DNA from: Cribrihabitans_A neustonicus
GTDB taxonomy: Bacteria > Pseudomonadota > Alphaproteobacteria > Rhodobacterales > Rhodobacteraceae
Assembly (NCBI RefSeq): GCF_048820895.1
Contig: NZ_JBMERQ010000002.1
Location: 620,001-684,000, forward strand
DNA: 64,000 bases
Direction of reading: 5' to 3'
The position numbers were made by a program, and so were the translations under genes. Of the stretch, positions 41,284 through 49,559 are shown piece by piece; the first letter of the stretch is position 1; each line of letters opens with the position of its first letter. The notes under the pieces were generated by a model, which saw nothing but the letters and a program-made list of their open reading frames with translations, did not search any database and had not been told where the DNA came from.

Positions 41284-42324
41284 TCAGAGGTTGTCTTCGA
41301 CGCGGAAGCCTTCGGGGATATTGTCCTGGCCGTCGAGCAGCAGGCCGGCCATCACGTGGGCCACCTTCGGGGCCATGCCGAAGCCGATCTTGAAGCCGCC
41401 GTTGGCGATGAAATGGCCCGGGCGGCCGGGCCAGGGGCCGAGCACGGGGGCGCGGGACTTGGCGCGCGGGCGCACGCCGGCCCAGCGTTCGATCACCTCG
41501 GCCCCGTGCAGCACCGGCACCGCGGTGCGGGCTTGGTCGATCAGGTCGTCGAGCCGGGCGTCGGTCTCCTGCCCGTCATCAAACTCGCGCTCGCTGGTGG
41601 AGCCGATCGCCAGCGTGCCGTCCGCGTGGGGGATGATGTGCAGGCCGTCCGCGTAGAGCTGCGGGACGTTGCCTTCGTGAAAGCGCAGGAGGGCGGCCTG
41701 TCCCTTGACGCCGCCGCCCACGGTCTTGCCGAAGGCCCGGTTCAGCTCAAGCAACCCTGCGTGGCCCTTGGCATGTACCACGTGGCCCTGATCCGGCGCC
41801 TCGGCCTGCACCTCGATGCCCATCACGCCAAGGGCCGCGACCAGCGCGGCGCAGGCGCGGCGGGGGTGCATGCGGGCGCTGAGCGTGTCGCGGATCACGT
41901 AGCCAGTGGCGCTGGGCGGAACCCACGGGCCGAGGCTGTCCGCACGGCAGACCCGCCATTCGGCGGCGTCCTTCCAGAACTCGCGCGCGCTTTCCTCGCG
42001 CTGATGGGCGAGTTCGAGCGTGCGGGCGTCGTTGACCGGTTGCAGCCGTCCGGTGCGGCCGTAGCCTGGGGAGACGCCGCCGGTGGATTCGACCTCGGCC
42101 CAGAAGCCTTCGGCCATCAGCAGGCTTTCCAGCTGGAACTGCTTCTTGGCGTTCCAGTTCTCCGGCACATGCGGTGCGAGGGCGCCGACCAGCCCGCCGC
42201 TGGCCCCGGCACCTGCGCCATAGGGGTCGACTACCTGCACGGCCGCGCCGCGCCGGGCGCAGACCCAGGCCAGCGACAGCCCGAAGATGCCCGCGCCGCG
42301 TATCGTCACATCCGCCATTGCCAT
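41284..42324 (-). CDS. FAD-dependent oxidoreductase, likely the separate MnmC1-type oxidase
   Basis: A 346-residue DAO-family flavoprotein. The FAD-binding Rossmann motif opens the protein (VTIRGAGIFGLSLAWVCARRGAAVQVVD), and the C-terminal part (GHFIANGGFKIGFGMAPKVAHVMA) is the usual substrate-domain end of D-amino-acid-oxidase-like enzymes. Its divergent neighbour (57 bp away) is the tRNA methyltransferase MnmD. In Escherichia coli the two activities are fused in MnmC: the oxidase domain removes the carboxymethyl group from cmnm5s2U before methylation. The arrangement here suggests a split MnmC; an alternative is a generic amino acid oxidase such as a glycine oxidase. Confidence 0.8.
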   Translation of the reverse strand: MAMADVTIRGAGIFGLSLAWVCARRGAAVQVVDPYGAGAGASGGLVGALAPHVPENWNAKKQFQLESLLMAEGFWAEVESTGGVSPGYGRTGRLQPVNDARTLELAHQREESAREFWKDAAEWRVCRADSLGPWVPPSATGYVIRDTLSARMHPRRACAALVAALGVMGIEVQAEAPDQGHVVHAKGHAGLLELNRAFGKTVGGGVKGQAALLRFHEGNVPQLYADGLHIIPHADGTLAIGSTSEREFDDGQETDARLDDLIDQARTAVPVLHGAEVIERWAGVRPRAKSRAPVLGPWPGRPGHFIANGGFKIGFGMAPKVAHVMAGLLLDGQDNIPEGFRVEDNL

Positions 42325-42381
42325 TTTGCGGTCCTTTCGCCAGTCTCGCGCCGTTCAAGGCATCACTTAGGGGATTATAGC

Positions 42382-43050
42382 ATGGCAGACCAGCAGGCCC
42401 GCCTCAGCTGGCGCGATGGCACGGTGCCGGTGTCGGAGCAGTTCGACGATCCCTACTTCTCGGTCCATGACGGGCTGGCGGAGACGGAGCACGTGTTCCT
42501 TGCAGGCAACGGGCTGCCGGAACGGTTCGCGCCCGGATTCCATATTGCGGAGCTGGGCTTTGGCACCGGCCTCAACATGCTTGCGGCCTGGCGGGCGTGG
42601 GAAGCATCGGGGCTGGAGGGCGCCTTGCGCTTCACCAGCTTTGAGGCCTTCCCGATGGCAACCGAGGACATGGCCCGCGCGCTGGAGGCGTTTCCGGCAG
42701 TCGGCCCTTGGGCAGCGCGGTTCCTGGATAAGTGGCAGGGCAGCGGCACTTGCGACTTGGGCAGCCTGCAACTGGAGGTGGTCACAGGCGACGCCCGCGT
42801 GTCGCTGCCAGAGTGGACAGGGCAGGCCGATGCCTGGTTTCTGGACGGGTTTTCGCCGGCCAAGAACCCCGAGCTGTGGGAGGAACCCCTGCTGGTGCAA
42901 GTGGCCCGCCGCACGCGGCCCGGCGGCACTGCGGCCACTTACGCTGCGGCGGGTTTCGTGCGCCGCGGTCTGCAGGCGGCGGGATTTGAAGTGACCCGCG
43001 CGCCCGGGTTCGGGCGCAAGCGGCATATGACGAGGGCAAACCTGACATGA
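42382..43050 (+). CDS. mnmD: tRNA (5-methylaminomethyl-2-thiouridine)(34)-methyltransferase MnmD
   Basis: Methylates nm5s2U34 to mnm5s2U34 in tRNAs for Lys, Glu and Gln. The 222-residue protein equals the methyltransferase domain of MnmC (DUF752). Visible: SWRDGTVPVSEQFDDPYFS, ETEHVFLAGNGLPERF, the SAM site IAELGFGTGLNMLAAWRAW, and WFLDGFSPAKNPELW, which is the family catalytic/substrate motif. The C-terminal GFGRKRHMTRANL is also characteristic. The stop overlaps the next gene start. Confidence 0.94.
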   Translation: MADQQARLSWRDGTVPVSEQFDDPYFSVHDGLAETEHVFLAGNGLPERFAPGFHIAELGFGTGLNMLAAWRAWEASGLEGALRFTSFEAFPMATEDMARALEAFPAVGPWAARFLDKWQGSGTCDLGSLQLEVVTGDARVSLPEWTGQADAWFLDGFSPAKNPELWEEPLLVQVARRTRPGGTAATYAAAGFVRRGLQAAGFEVTRAPGFGRKRHMTRANLT

Positions 43051-43955
43051 CCATGTCCCCCCAGGGCCAGATCCTGACCCAGCCGAAGGTGCAAAGCAAC
43101 AATGTGCCCGCGGGCATCCTGCTGATGATCGGCGCCACGGTTGTTTTTGCCCTGCAGGACGGTATCTCGCGGCACCTGGCGGGGACTTACAACACCTACA
43201 TGGTGGTGATGGTGCGCTACTGGTTCTTTGCCCTTTTCGTGATGGCGCTGGCAGCGCGCGCGCCCGGGGGTGTCCGGAAGGTGGCGCAGACGCGGCAGCT
43301 GGGCCTGCAGGTGTTCCGCGGGGTGCTGCTGGCGGCGGAGGTCTGCGTTGCGGTCTACGGCTTCACCGTCTTGGGCCTGATCGAGAGCCAGGCGGTGTTC
43401 ATCTGCTATCCGCTGCTGGTGGCGGCGTTAAGCGGTCCGGTCCTTGGGGAAAGCGTCGGCTGGCGGCGCTGGGCGGCGATTGGCGTGGGGCTGATCGGGG
43501 TTCTGGTGATCCTGCAGCCGGGCATGGGCGTGTTCGATCCGGCGGCGGTGATCCCCTTCATCGCGGCGCTGATGTTCGCGCTTTACGGCCTGCTGACCCG
43601 CTATGTGGCGCGCGAGGACAGCACGGCGACCAGTTTCTTCTGGACCGGCGTTGCGGGCATGGTCTTCATGACCGCCATCGGCGTCTGGTTCTGGGAGCCG
43701 ATGGCGCCGGGCGACTGGTTTTGGATGGGGCTGTTGTGCATCACCGGCGCCAGCGGCCACTGGCTGCTGATCAAGTGCTACGAGATGGCCGAGGCCAGCG
43801 CGGTGCAGCCATTTGCCTATTTCCACCTGATCTGGGCGGCGATCCTGGGGATGTCGGTATTTGGCGAGGTGCTCCGCACCAATGTCGCCATCGGTGCGGG
43901 GATCATCATTGCCGCGGGGCTGTTCACTCTATGGCGCGAACGCGTGAAGGGTTGA
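43047..43955 (+). CDS. EamA/DMT-family transporter
   Basis: A 302-residue ten-helix membrane protein of the drug/metabolite transporter superfamily. First repeat: ILLMIGATVVFALQDGISRHL and SVGWRRWAAIGVGLIGVLVIL; second repeat: AVQPFAYFHLIWAAILGMSVFGEVL. The N-terminal region contains ISRHLAGTYNTYMVV, common in the RarD-like group. It starts in the stop codon of mnmD, and its 3' end overlaps that of the convergent transglycosylase gene by 27 bases. Substrate unknown. Confidence 0.88.
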   Translation: MTMSPQGQILTQPKVQSNNVPAGILLMIGATVVFALQDGISRHLAGTYNTYMVVMVRYWFFALFVMALAARAPGGVRKVAQTRQLGLQVFRGVLLAAEVCVAVYGFTVLGLIESQAVFICYPLLVAALSGPVLGESVGWRRWAAIGVGLIGVLVILQPGMGVFDPAAVIPFIAALMFALYGLLTRYVAREDSTATSFFWTGVAGMVFMTAIGVWFWEPMAPGDWFWMGLLCITGASGHWLLIKCYEMAEASAVQPFAYFHLIWAAILGMSVFGEVLRTNVAIGAGIIIAAGLFTLWRERVKG

Positions 43956-45896
43956 GCCGGCAAGCTCGCGCGAGAACGGCTGCGGCAGCGGCGGCTTGCC
44001 GAGCCGGGCGCGGTAGGCGGGCAGGCTCTCGGTGACGCGCATCACGTAGTTGCGGGTCTCGTTAAAGGGGATGTGCTCGATCCAGTCGACGATGTCCGGC
44101 GTGCCGTCGCGCGGGTCGCCGTAGCGCTCCATCCAGGTTTTGGGGCGGTGCGGCCCGGCGTTGTAGCCCGCTGCCATCATTACCACGTTGCCGCTGAACT
44201 TGCCCGCGAGCTGCGCCAGGTAATTGGCGCCGAGCTTGGCGTTGTAGTCCCAGTCCGCAGTCAGCCGGGCAGTGCGGTGGCCTGCCAGGATGCCCAGCTC
44301 GCGTGCCACAAGTTCGGCGGTGGCGGGCATCACCTGCATCAGGCCGCGGGCGCCTGCATGGCTCACCACCTGATGATCGAACTCGCTTTCGCGGCGGGCG
44401 ATGGCGAGGGTCATCTCCTCCGCCATCGGCAGCTTCTCCGAGGCCACCGCATGCAGCGGGTAATAGGCGCTCTCCAGCTCGATGCCGTCACCCGCGGCGC
44501 GTTTGGCGATCATAACCGCCAGATGCGGCTCGCCCATGTCGACGGCCATTTGCCCGAGCTGCCGCGCCTGCAGCGGCGGCAGCGATTCGACAAGATGGGT
44601 GAGGAAGCGCTCGGCAAGGGCGAGATCGTCCGCTTTCAGCAGCAGCAGCCCCGCCTTCAGCACCGAGGACTGCATGAAAGGTGCCTCGCGCCAGTCCGGC
44701 AGCTCGGGCGGATTGGCCAGCGCCGGGTCGAAGGGGCGGCCAAGCTTCTCGGCCGCGAGCAGCCCGTAGAAGGAGGTCTGGTAGTCGGCGGCCTTGGCAT
44801 AGGCCTCATGCGCCTTGTCTGCCTTGCCCTGCGCGGCATAGGCGCGGCCCAGCCAGTAGCCGCCGCGGCCGACCGAAATCGGCGTCTCAACCGCCTCCAG
44901 GAAGCGGGTGAAATGCACCGCCGCCAGCTCCGGGTCGCGCAGCTTCTGAAGCGCGATGTAACCGGCCAGCCACTCGCAGTCGGCATAGCCGTAGCCGTCC
45001 TCCGGGTTGGAAAAGTGATAGGCGGCGAGCTGGTAAGCCCGTTCGTTGTCGCCGTCGCGCATCAACTGGCGGGCAAAGTCACGGCGGCGGCGCAGCCACT
45101 TGCCGGGCTCGCCGAGGTTCTCGGCCGAAGTGCTGCGGTCCAGCATAAGAGCGATTGCGTCGTCCTGCCGCCGCTTGCCGTCGCGCCAGGCAAAACGGTC
45201 ATAGGCCAGCCCCGGCGCGTCCTTCAGCGCGTCCGGAACGGCGGCGATGCGGGCATCGACGCCCGGTTCGCGCTCCTGCAGCGCGATGCGTGCCTCCGCG
45301 AGCTGGCGCTGCCCGTCGGACACCAGCCCCAGCATGCGGCGGGCGCTGACCAGGTGCTCGTCCCACAACAGCCGGTCCAGCCGCGCTGCGTGATGCGGTT
45401 TCAAAAGGTCCGCGAAATCGCGGAGGTAAGCGGCCTGTACGGTGCTGCCCATCGCCATGGTGCGCCAGGCCAGCACGATTTCCGCCTCGCCCTCGCCGCG
45501 CTGGCCCGCCTCGATCAAGGCACGCCCCAGGCTCAAGGCGCCCTCGGCGGTCTGCGGCCGGGCGCCGCGGTAGAAGGCCTGCACGGTGTTGCGCCCGGTC
45601 TCTGCCATCACCGGCTCGTTCTGCTTGCGCAGGTAGTCGAGCCCGGGCCAGTCGGCGCGCTGTTCCAGGAAAGACATCACGTCGGCGGGTGAGCCCATGC
45701 CCGCGCGCAGCCGGTGCCATTCGATCACGCCGCGCGCGGCGCTGTCTTCGGGGCCCGCGGCCCGGGCGGCCTCGTCCCATTTCTCCGCCCGCATCAGATC
45801 GAGCGCGGTGCCAAGGCCGTTTGCCAGCGCGGGCAGAGGCGCGGCCGCCAGCAGAATCGGCAGAATGAAGGGCAGGATGCGTGTCATCTCTTGCAT
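43929..45896 (-). CDS. Soluble lytic murein transglycosylase (Slt family)
   Basis: A periplasmic enzyme of 655 residues that cleaves peptidoglycan glycan strands with formation of 1,6-anhydroMurNAc. It has a signal peptide (MTRILPFILPILLAAAPLPALA), a long alpha-superhelical domain of TPR-like repeats (about 30-480) and a C-terminal SLT domain (about 500-625). The catalytic Glu is in ARRESEFDHQVVSHAGARGLMQVMP, followed by YNAGPHRPKTW. Start: ATG at 45896 (MQEMTRILPF) was preferred; the ATG at 45887 also fits and gives a cleaner signal peptide. Divergent from dapA, convergent with the EamA gene. Confidence 0.93.
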   Translation of the reverse strand: MQEMTRILPFILPILLAAAPLPALANGLGTALDLMRAEKWDEAARAAGPEDSAARGVIEWHRLRAGMGSPADVMSFLEQRADWPGLDYLRKQNEPVMAETGRNTVQAFYRGARPQTAEGALSLGRALIEAGQRGEGEAEIVLAWRTMAMGSTVQAAYLRDFADLLKPHHAARLDRLLWDEHLVSARRMLGLVSDGQRQLAEARIALQEREPGVDARIAAVPDALKDAPGLAYDRFAWRDGKRRQDDAIALMLDRSTSAENLGEPGKWLRRRRDFARQLMRDGDNERAYQLAAYHFSNPEDGYGYADCEWLAGYIALQKLRDPELAAVHFTRFLEAVETPISVGRGGYWLGRAYAAQGKADKAHEAYAKAADYQTSFYGLLAAEKLGRPFDPALANPPELPDWREAPFMQSSVLKAGLLLLKADDLALAERFLTHLVESLPPLQARQLGQMAVDMGEPHLAVMIAKRAAGDGIELESAYYPLHAVASEKLPMAEEMTLAIARRESEFDHQVVSHAGARGLMQVMPATAELVARELGILAGHRTARLTADWDYNAKLGANYLAQLAGKFSGNVVMMAAGYNAGPHRPKTWMERYGDPRDGTPDIVDWIEHIPFNETRNYVMRVTESLPAYRARLGKPPLPQPFSRELAGSTLHAFAP

Positions 45897-46025
45897 TTTC
45901 CAGCGGTCCGGGGATAGAGGCATGAAGGTTACTGAATGGCGGGCCGGTATCAACTCGATTCCGCGGGCCCGCACCCCTTGTCGGCGGCGGATTGCCGCTC
46001 ACACCCGAAGCTTAGGAGCGTGCCC

Positions 46026-46898
46026 ATGTTCAAAGGCTCTATGCCGGCCCTCGTCACCCCGTTTCAGAACGGTGCGCTGGACCTGGAGACGCTCAAACGC
46101 CTGGTGGAATGGCAGATTGCCGAAGGATCCAGCGCCCTGGTGCCGGTCGGCACCACCGGCGAAAGCCCGACGCTGACCCATGAAGAGCACGAGACCGTGG
46201 TCGAGGAAGTGGTCAAGGCCGCGGCGGGCCGGGTGCCGGTGATCGCGGGCGCGGGCTCCAACAATACGGTAGAAACGATTCGCTTCGTCGAATTCGCTGA
46301 AAAAGTCGGCGCGGATGCAGCGCTGGTAGTGACCCCCTATTACAACAAGCCGACCCAGCGCGGCATGGTCGCCCATTTCACCGCCGCGCATGACTGTGCC
46401 GGGATCCCGATCATCATCTACAACATCCCGCCGCGCTCGGTGGTGGACATGACCCCCGCCACCATGGGCGAACTGGCCAAGCTGCCGCGCATCATCGGGG
46501 TGAAGGACGCCACCGGCAAGCTCGAGCGCGTGAGCCAGCAGCGCGCCGCCTGCGGTGCGGATTTCGTGCAGCTTTCGGGCGAGGACGCGACCGCGCTCGG
46601 CTTCAACGCCCATGGCGGGGTGGGGTGCATCTCGGTCACCGCCAACGTGGCGCCGCGGCTCTGCGCCGAGTTCCAGGCAGCCACCCTCGCGGGCGACTAC
46701 AAGAAAGCGCTGGAATACCAGGACCGGCTGATGCCGCTGCACGAGGCGATCTTCATCGAGCCGGGGCTCGCGGGGGCCAAGTACGGCCTCTCCAAGCTGG
46801 GCCTCTGCAGCGAGGAGGTGCGCCTGCCGCTCACCACCCTACAGGACAGCACCAAGGCGGCCATCGACGCCGCAATGACCCACGCGGGCCTGCTCTGA
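46026..46898 (+). CDS. dapA: 4-hydroxy-tetrahydrodipicolinate synthase
   Basis: Condenses pyruvate with aspartate semialdehyde, the first step of the lysine/diaminopimelate branch. The 290-residue length is normal. The active-site Lys is in GVKDATGKLERV, the proton-relay Tyr is in YNIPPRSVVDM and VTPYYNKPTQRG, and the substrate threonines are in VPVGTTGESPTLTHEEH. The ATG at 46026 follows TTAGGAGCG. A long terminator hairpin follows. It is an isolated gene here, without other lysine genes nearby. Confidence 0.97.
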   Translation: MFKGSMPALVTPFQNGALDLETLKRLVEWQIAEGSSALVPVGTTGESPTLTHEEHETVVEEVVKAAAGRVPVIAGAGSNNTVETIRFVEFAEKVGADAALVVTPYYNKPTQRGMVAHFTAAHDCAGIPIIIYNIPPRSVVDMTPATMGELAKLPRIIGVKDATGKLERVSQQRAACGADFVQLSGEDATALGFNAHGGVGCISVTANVAPRLCAEFQAATLAGDYKKALEYQDRLMPLHEAIFIEPGLAGAKYGLSKLGLCSEEVRLPLTTLQDSTKAAIDAAMTHAGLL

Positions 46899-46922
46899 CC
46901 CAGTCTCGGCTCTGACAAAAGC

Positions 46923-46957
46923 AAGGGCGGCCTCCCCAACGGGAGCGCCGCCCTTTT
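46923..46957 (+). terminator. Rho-independent terminator after dapA
   Basis: Stem AAGGGCGGC...GCCGCCCTT with an inner CTCCC/GGGAG stem, preceded by AAAAGC and followed by TTTTC. It lies 25 bp after the dapA stop. Confidence 0.92.
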
Positions 46958-46958
46958 C

Positions 46959-47034
46959 ATTACTTTCTGACCCAAAATACCCCGGGGTGAATTGCCCCGA
47001 GAGGGGCAAGAGGGGCAGCGCCCCTCCCAAACCG
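46959..47034 (-). repeat. CCCCGGGGTATTT-family repeat, copy 2
   Basis: Minus strand: a GGGGCGCTGCCCCTC / GGGGCAATTCA section, then CCCCGGGGTATTTTGGGTC followed by AGAAAGTA. The last 30 bases match copy 1 at 21659 closely, and the whole order matches copy 3 at 50398. It separates the convergent dapA and ECF41 genes. Confidence 0.65.
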
Positions 47035-47040
47035 GCTGCT

Positions 47041-47925
47041 CTACCCCAGAGCCGCCGCGAGGTGCCGGGTCTTGTCCGGATTGCGGGTCACATAGATCCG
47101 CCGGATGCGCCCTTCGCGGATCTCCAGCGCCATCGCCTGCACCAGCCCATCCGGCTCCTTGCTGAGGATCGCGGGCAGGCCGTTCAGCGTGCAGAAGCGC
47201 CAGCGCTCCGGCAGGGCGGCGCCGGACTTGCGCGCCAGCCCCGCGGCGAGCCGCATGACCTTGTCGCGGCCGCGGATCGGGTTGAAGGCGGCCATCACCT
47301 TGCCGCCGCCGTCGCTCACCATTTCGGCGTCCTCGGCCAGCAGCTGCGTGAGCGCGGCGGTGTCGCCGGTCTTGGAAGCGCGGAAGAAGGCCTCCGTCAG
47401 GGCGCGGGCGTCCTCGGGCTGAAGGGCCGCGCGGGGGCGATCCGCCTGAACGTGGCGGCGCGCCCGCGCGGCGAGCTGGCGGCAGGCGGCGGGGCTGCGG
47501 CCGAGCGCCTGGGCCACCTCGCCGTAACTGCCGCCAAAGACGTCATGCAGCAGGAAAGCCGCGCGCTCTAAGGGCGTTAGCCGCTCCAGCGCCAGCAGCA
47601 GCGCGACGGAGACATCGTGGTCCAGCCGTTCGGGCGGGTCCTCGGTCAGGAGCGGTTCGGGCAGCCAGGCGCCGGTGTAACTCTCGCGCTGCGCCTGCGC
47701 GGATTTCAGCACATCAAGGCACAGCCGCGTCACCACCCGCATCAAGTAGCCGGTTGCATTGCGCACCTCGCCCCGTGGCGCCGATTGCCAGCGGAGGTAG
47801 GCCTCCTGCAGGATGTCCTCGGCGTCGGCCACGCTGCCCAGCATGCGGTAGGCGACCGCGAAAAGCCGCGGCCGCGCCATGAGGAACACCTCGGCGTCCC
47901 GTTTCTCTGGAGCCTGATGGTTCAC
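47041..47925 (-). CDS. ECF41-group RNA polymerase sigma factor with SnoaL-like C-terminal extension
   Basis: A 294-residue extracytoplasmic-function sigma factor. Domains: sigma2 (about 12-75, with LFAVAYRMLGSVADAEDILQEA), sigma4 (about 110-160; LERAAFLLHDVFGGSYGEVAQALGRSPAACRQL) and a C-terminal SnoaL-like domain (about 180-294). All three ECF41 marker motifs are visible: WLPEP between sigma2 and sigma4, DGGGK in the extension and NPDK near the end. In this group the extension replaces an anti-sigma factor. It starts with a GTG inside the stop of the upstream carboxymuconolactone decarboxylase gene. That partner and the ECF41 promoter at 48419 complete the usual arrangement. The inducing signal is unknown for the group. 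Confidence 0.95.
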   Translation of the reverse strand: MNHQAPEKRDAEVFLMARPRLFAVAYRMLGSVADAEDILQEAYLRWQSAPRGEVRNATGYLMRVVTRLCLDVLKSAQAQRESYTGAWLPEPLLTEDPPERLDHDVSVALLLALERLTPLERAAFLLHDVFGGSYGEVAQALGRSPAACRQLAARARRHVQADRPRAALQPEDARALTEAFFRASKTGDTAALTQLLAEDAEMVSDGGGKVMAAFNPIRGRDKVMRLAAGLARKSGAALPERWRFCTLNGLPAILSKEPDGLVQAMALEIREGRIRRIYVTRNPDKTRHLAAALG

Positions 47926-48383
47926 GCGGCAGTTGCCTCCCGGGGCGCAGGATGTGGCGTGCGGAAGCCGATGGCAATGCGGTTCCAGCTGTTGATTGCC
48001 CCGATCAGCAGCGTCAGCGCCACCTGCTCGCGCGGGGTGAACTGCTCGGCCACGGGGGCGTAGTCCGCATCCGGTGCGCCGGTCTCTGCCACCTTCGTCA
48101 GCGCCTCGGTCCAGGCCAGGGCGGCGCGTTCGCGGGGGCTGTAAAGGGGGCTCTCCCGCCACGCGGGCAGAAGATGCATGCGGTCCTCGCTTTCGCCGTG
48201 CTTGCGGGCGTCATGGGTGTGCATATGGATGCAGAGGGCGCAGCCATTGAGCTGCGAGGCGCGCAGCTTCACCAGTTCGATCAGGCTGTACTCGAGCCCT
48301 GCGGACTTCAGGAGTTCCTCCTGCTGCAGCATCGGCTGAAAGAGATCGCCCGCGGCGGCAAATTGGTCGAGACGCTGGGTCAT
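47922..48383 (-). CDS. Carboxymuconolactone decarboxylase-family protein (AhpD fold), ECF41 partner
   Basis: A 153-residue CMD/AhpD-fold protein. The redox motif CALCIHMHTHDARK gives CxxC and the following His, and the ERAALAWTEALTKVAETGAPD segment is typical of the YnjA/COG2128 group. ECF41 sigma factors are nearly always next to such a carboxymuconolactone decarboxylase, oxidoreductase or epimerase gene, which is taken as the regulated target. The ATG at 48383 follows AAGGAACC. A consensus ECF41 promoter lies 36 bp upstream, so the sigma factor and this gene are probably one autoregulated operon. Confidence 0.93.
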   Translation of the reverse strand: MTQRLDQFAAAGDLFQPMLQQEELLKSAGLEYSLIELVKLRASQLNGCALCIHMHTHDARKHGESEDRMHLLPAWRESPLYSPRERAALAWTEALTKVAETGAPDADYAPVAEQFTPREQVALTLLIGAINSWNRIAIGFRTPHPAPREATAA

Positions 48384-48418
48384 CTGTCCGGTTCCTTTTC
48401 TTTGTGTGACGGAAACAG

Positions 48419-48445
48419 GACGAGGCAGGGGCGGGGTTTGTGACA
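48419..48445 (-). promoter_or_regulatory. ECF41-type promoter (TGTCACA-N16-CGTC)
   Basis: On the minus strand TGTCACA (48445-48439) is followed by exactly 16 bases and CGTC (48422-48419). This is the published ECF41 promoter consensus. It points at the CMD-ECF41 gene pair and its -10 element ends 36 bp before the CMD start codon. Confidence 0.88.
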
Positions 48446-48487
48446 TGGAGCGGGCAGTTTTTTCGGCACCGCGTGGATTGGCCACGA

Positions 48488-48630
48488 GCCGTGCATTGCC
48501 AGCGCGCGCGGGGGCGATCCATTGGGGAGTAGATGGCAGTTTATGTCTGCCAAGTCCGTAAACCTTATCAAGGGACCACCTAGCGGCAACCAAATCGCCG
48601 CCGCGTGGGGCGGCGGCGGTGATGCGCGGC
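48488..48630 (-). repeat. 143-bp dispersed intergenic element, copy E (reverse orientation)
   Basis: Fifth copy, with terminal inverted repeats at 48488-48507 and 48611-48630. It shows more change in its arms than the other copies yet keeps the 143-bp length. Flanking homology runs on to about 48656 (CCTTGTTCCACGCTGGG). It fills most of the 288-bp gap between the ECF41 promoter and soeC. Confidence 0.85.
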
Positions 48631-48671
48631 GGGCTTCGCCCTTGTTCCACGCTGGGTGCAGCCCCGGCTCT

Positions 48672-49559
48672 TCAGCGCTTGCCGTAGTAAAGGCCGACCA
48701 CGTGTTCGGCCTCGGCAAAGAACAGCCAGCGGGAGGCGGCGACGCCCGCCATATGCGACAGTACCGCGGCACCCGCCATCAAGTGCTTGACCAGGAGCCC
48801 CGACCAGGGTGTCAGCATCAGAACGATCGGCAGGGCAAAGCCAAGGGTGAAGGCGATCACCCGCAGTTTCTGCGCGTGGCGGCGGCCCACCACATGCACG
48901 AACTCGCGCAGGAGGTAGTTGCTGCCGGTATGCGGCGGCTCGAAGGCGCGCACCGCGCCGCGCTCGCCCAGCCCGGTGGCGGTGCCGATGGTGGTGCCGG
49001 AGCGGGAGAGCGCCGTATCGCCGCGCAGCCAGTAGGCCAGTTGCAAACCGCCCGCGAGCGCCAGCAGCCAGGGCGCCAGCGCCTCGCGCCCGGCCAGGAG
49101 CGCGCCGCCGGCCAGCGACAGGCTGAGGAACAGCGCCGGGGTCAGGGACATGTTCCAGCGCGGCACGGCCTTCAGCTGGGTGTAGATCATCGCGGTGGTG
49201 AACACGGTGGCGAGGCTCAGAGCGGCACCGGCCCAGCCGATGAGCGTCCAGTGTGTACCGAAGAAGACAGCACCAAGCGCGTAGAGCCCCATCACCAAGA
49301 GCGCGGCCACCGCGCAGACGCCCTCGCGGCTGAGCCAGCTCGTGCGCCATTGGGTGAAGGCGCGCCAGGCGCGCTCTGGGCGGCCGAGGTGGAAGGTGGA
49401 GGCCAGGAGCCCGCCGCCTGCGAGCGCATAGGCGATGGCGTAGAAGACGAAGGCGACCCCGCCGGTCGCCGCTGGCAGCCCGAGGCCGAGGAAGAACAGC
49501 AAACCAAAGCCGAGGCCTGAGAGCGTGGTGAAGAGGATGACGGAGGGCGCGGGAAGCAT
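48672..49559 (-). CDS. soeC: Membrane anchor subunit of sulfite dehydrogenase (SoeC / DmsC-like)
   Basis: A 295-residue integral membrane protein of the DmsC/NrfD type with about eight helices (VILFTTLSGLGFGLLFFLGLGL, GGVAFVFYAIAYALAGGGLL and so on). The HLGRPERAWRAFTQWRTSWLSREG segment is a hallmark of DmsC family anchors. It would pass electrons from the iron-sulfur subunit to the quinone pool. It starts at the stop of soeB (shared base), third in the yeiH-like-soeA-soeB-soeC order. With the taurine genes next to it, it is best read as the membrane part of the cytoplasmic sulfite:quinone oxidoreductase SoeABC. Confidence 0.88.
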   Translation of the reverse strand: MLPAPSVILFTTLSGLGFGLLFFLGLGLPAATGGVAFVFYAIAYALAGGGLLASTFHLGRPERAWRAFTQWRTSWLSREGVCAVAALLVMGLYALGAVFFGTHWTLIGWAGAALSLATVFTTAMIYTQLKAVPRWNMSLTPALFLSLSLAGGALLAGREALAPWLLALAGGLQLAYWLRGDTALSRSGTTIGTATGLGERGAVRAFEPPHTGSNYLLREFVHVVGRRHAQKLRVIAFTLGFALPIVLMLTPWSGLLVKHLMAGAAVLSHMAGVAASRWLFFAEAEHVVGLYYGKR

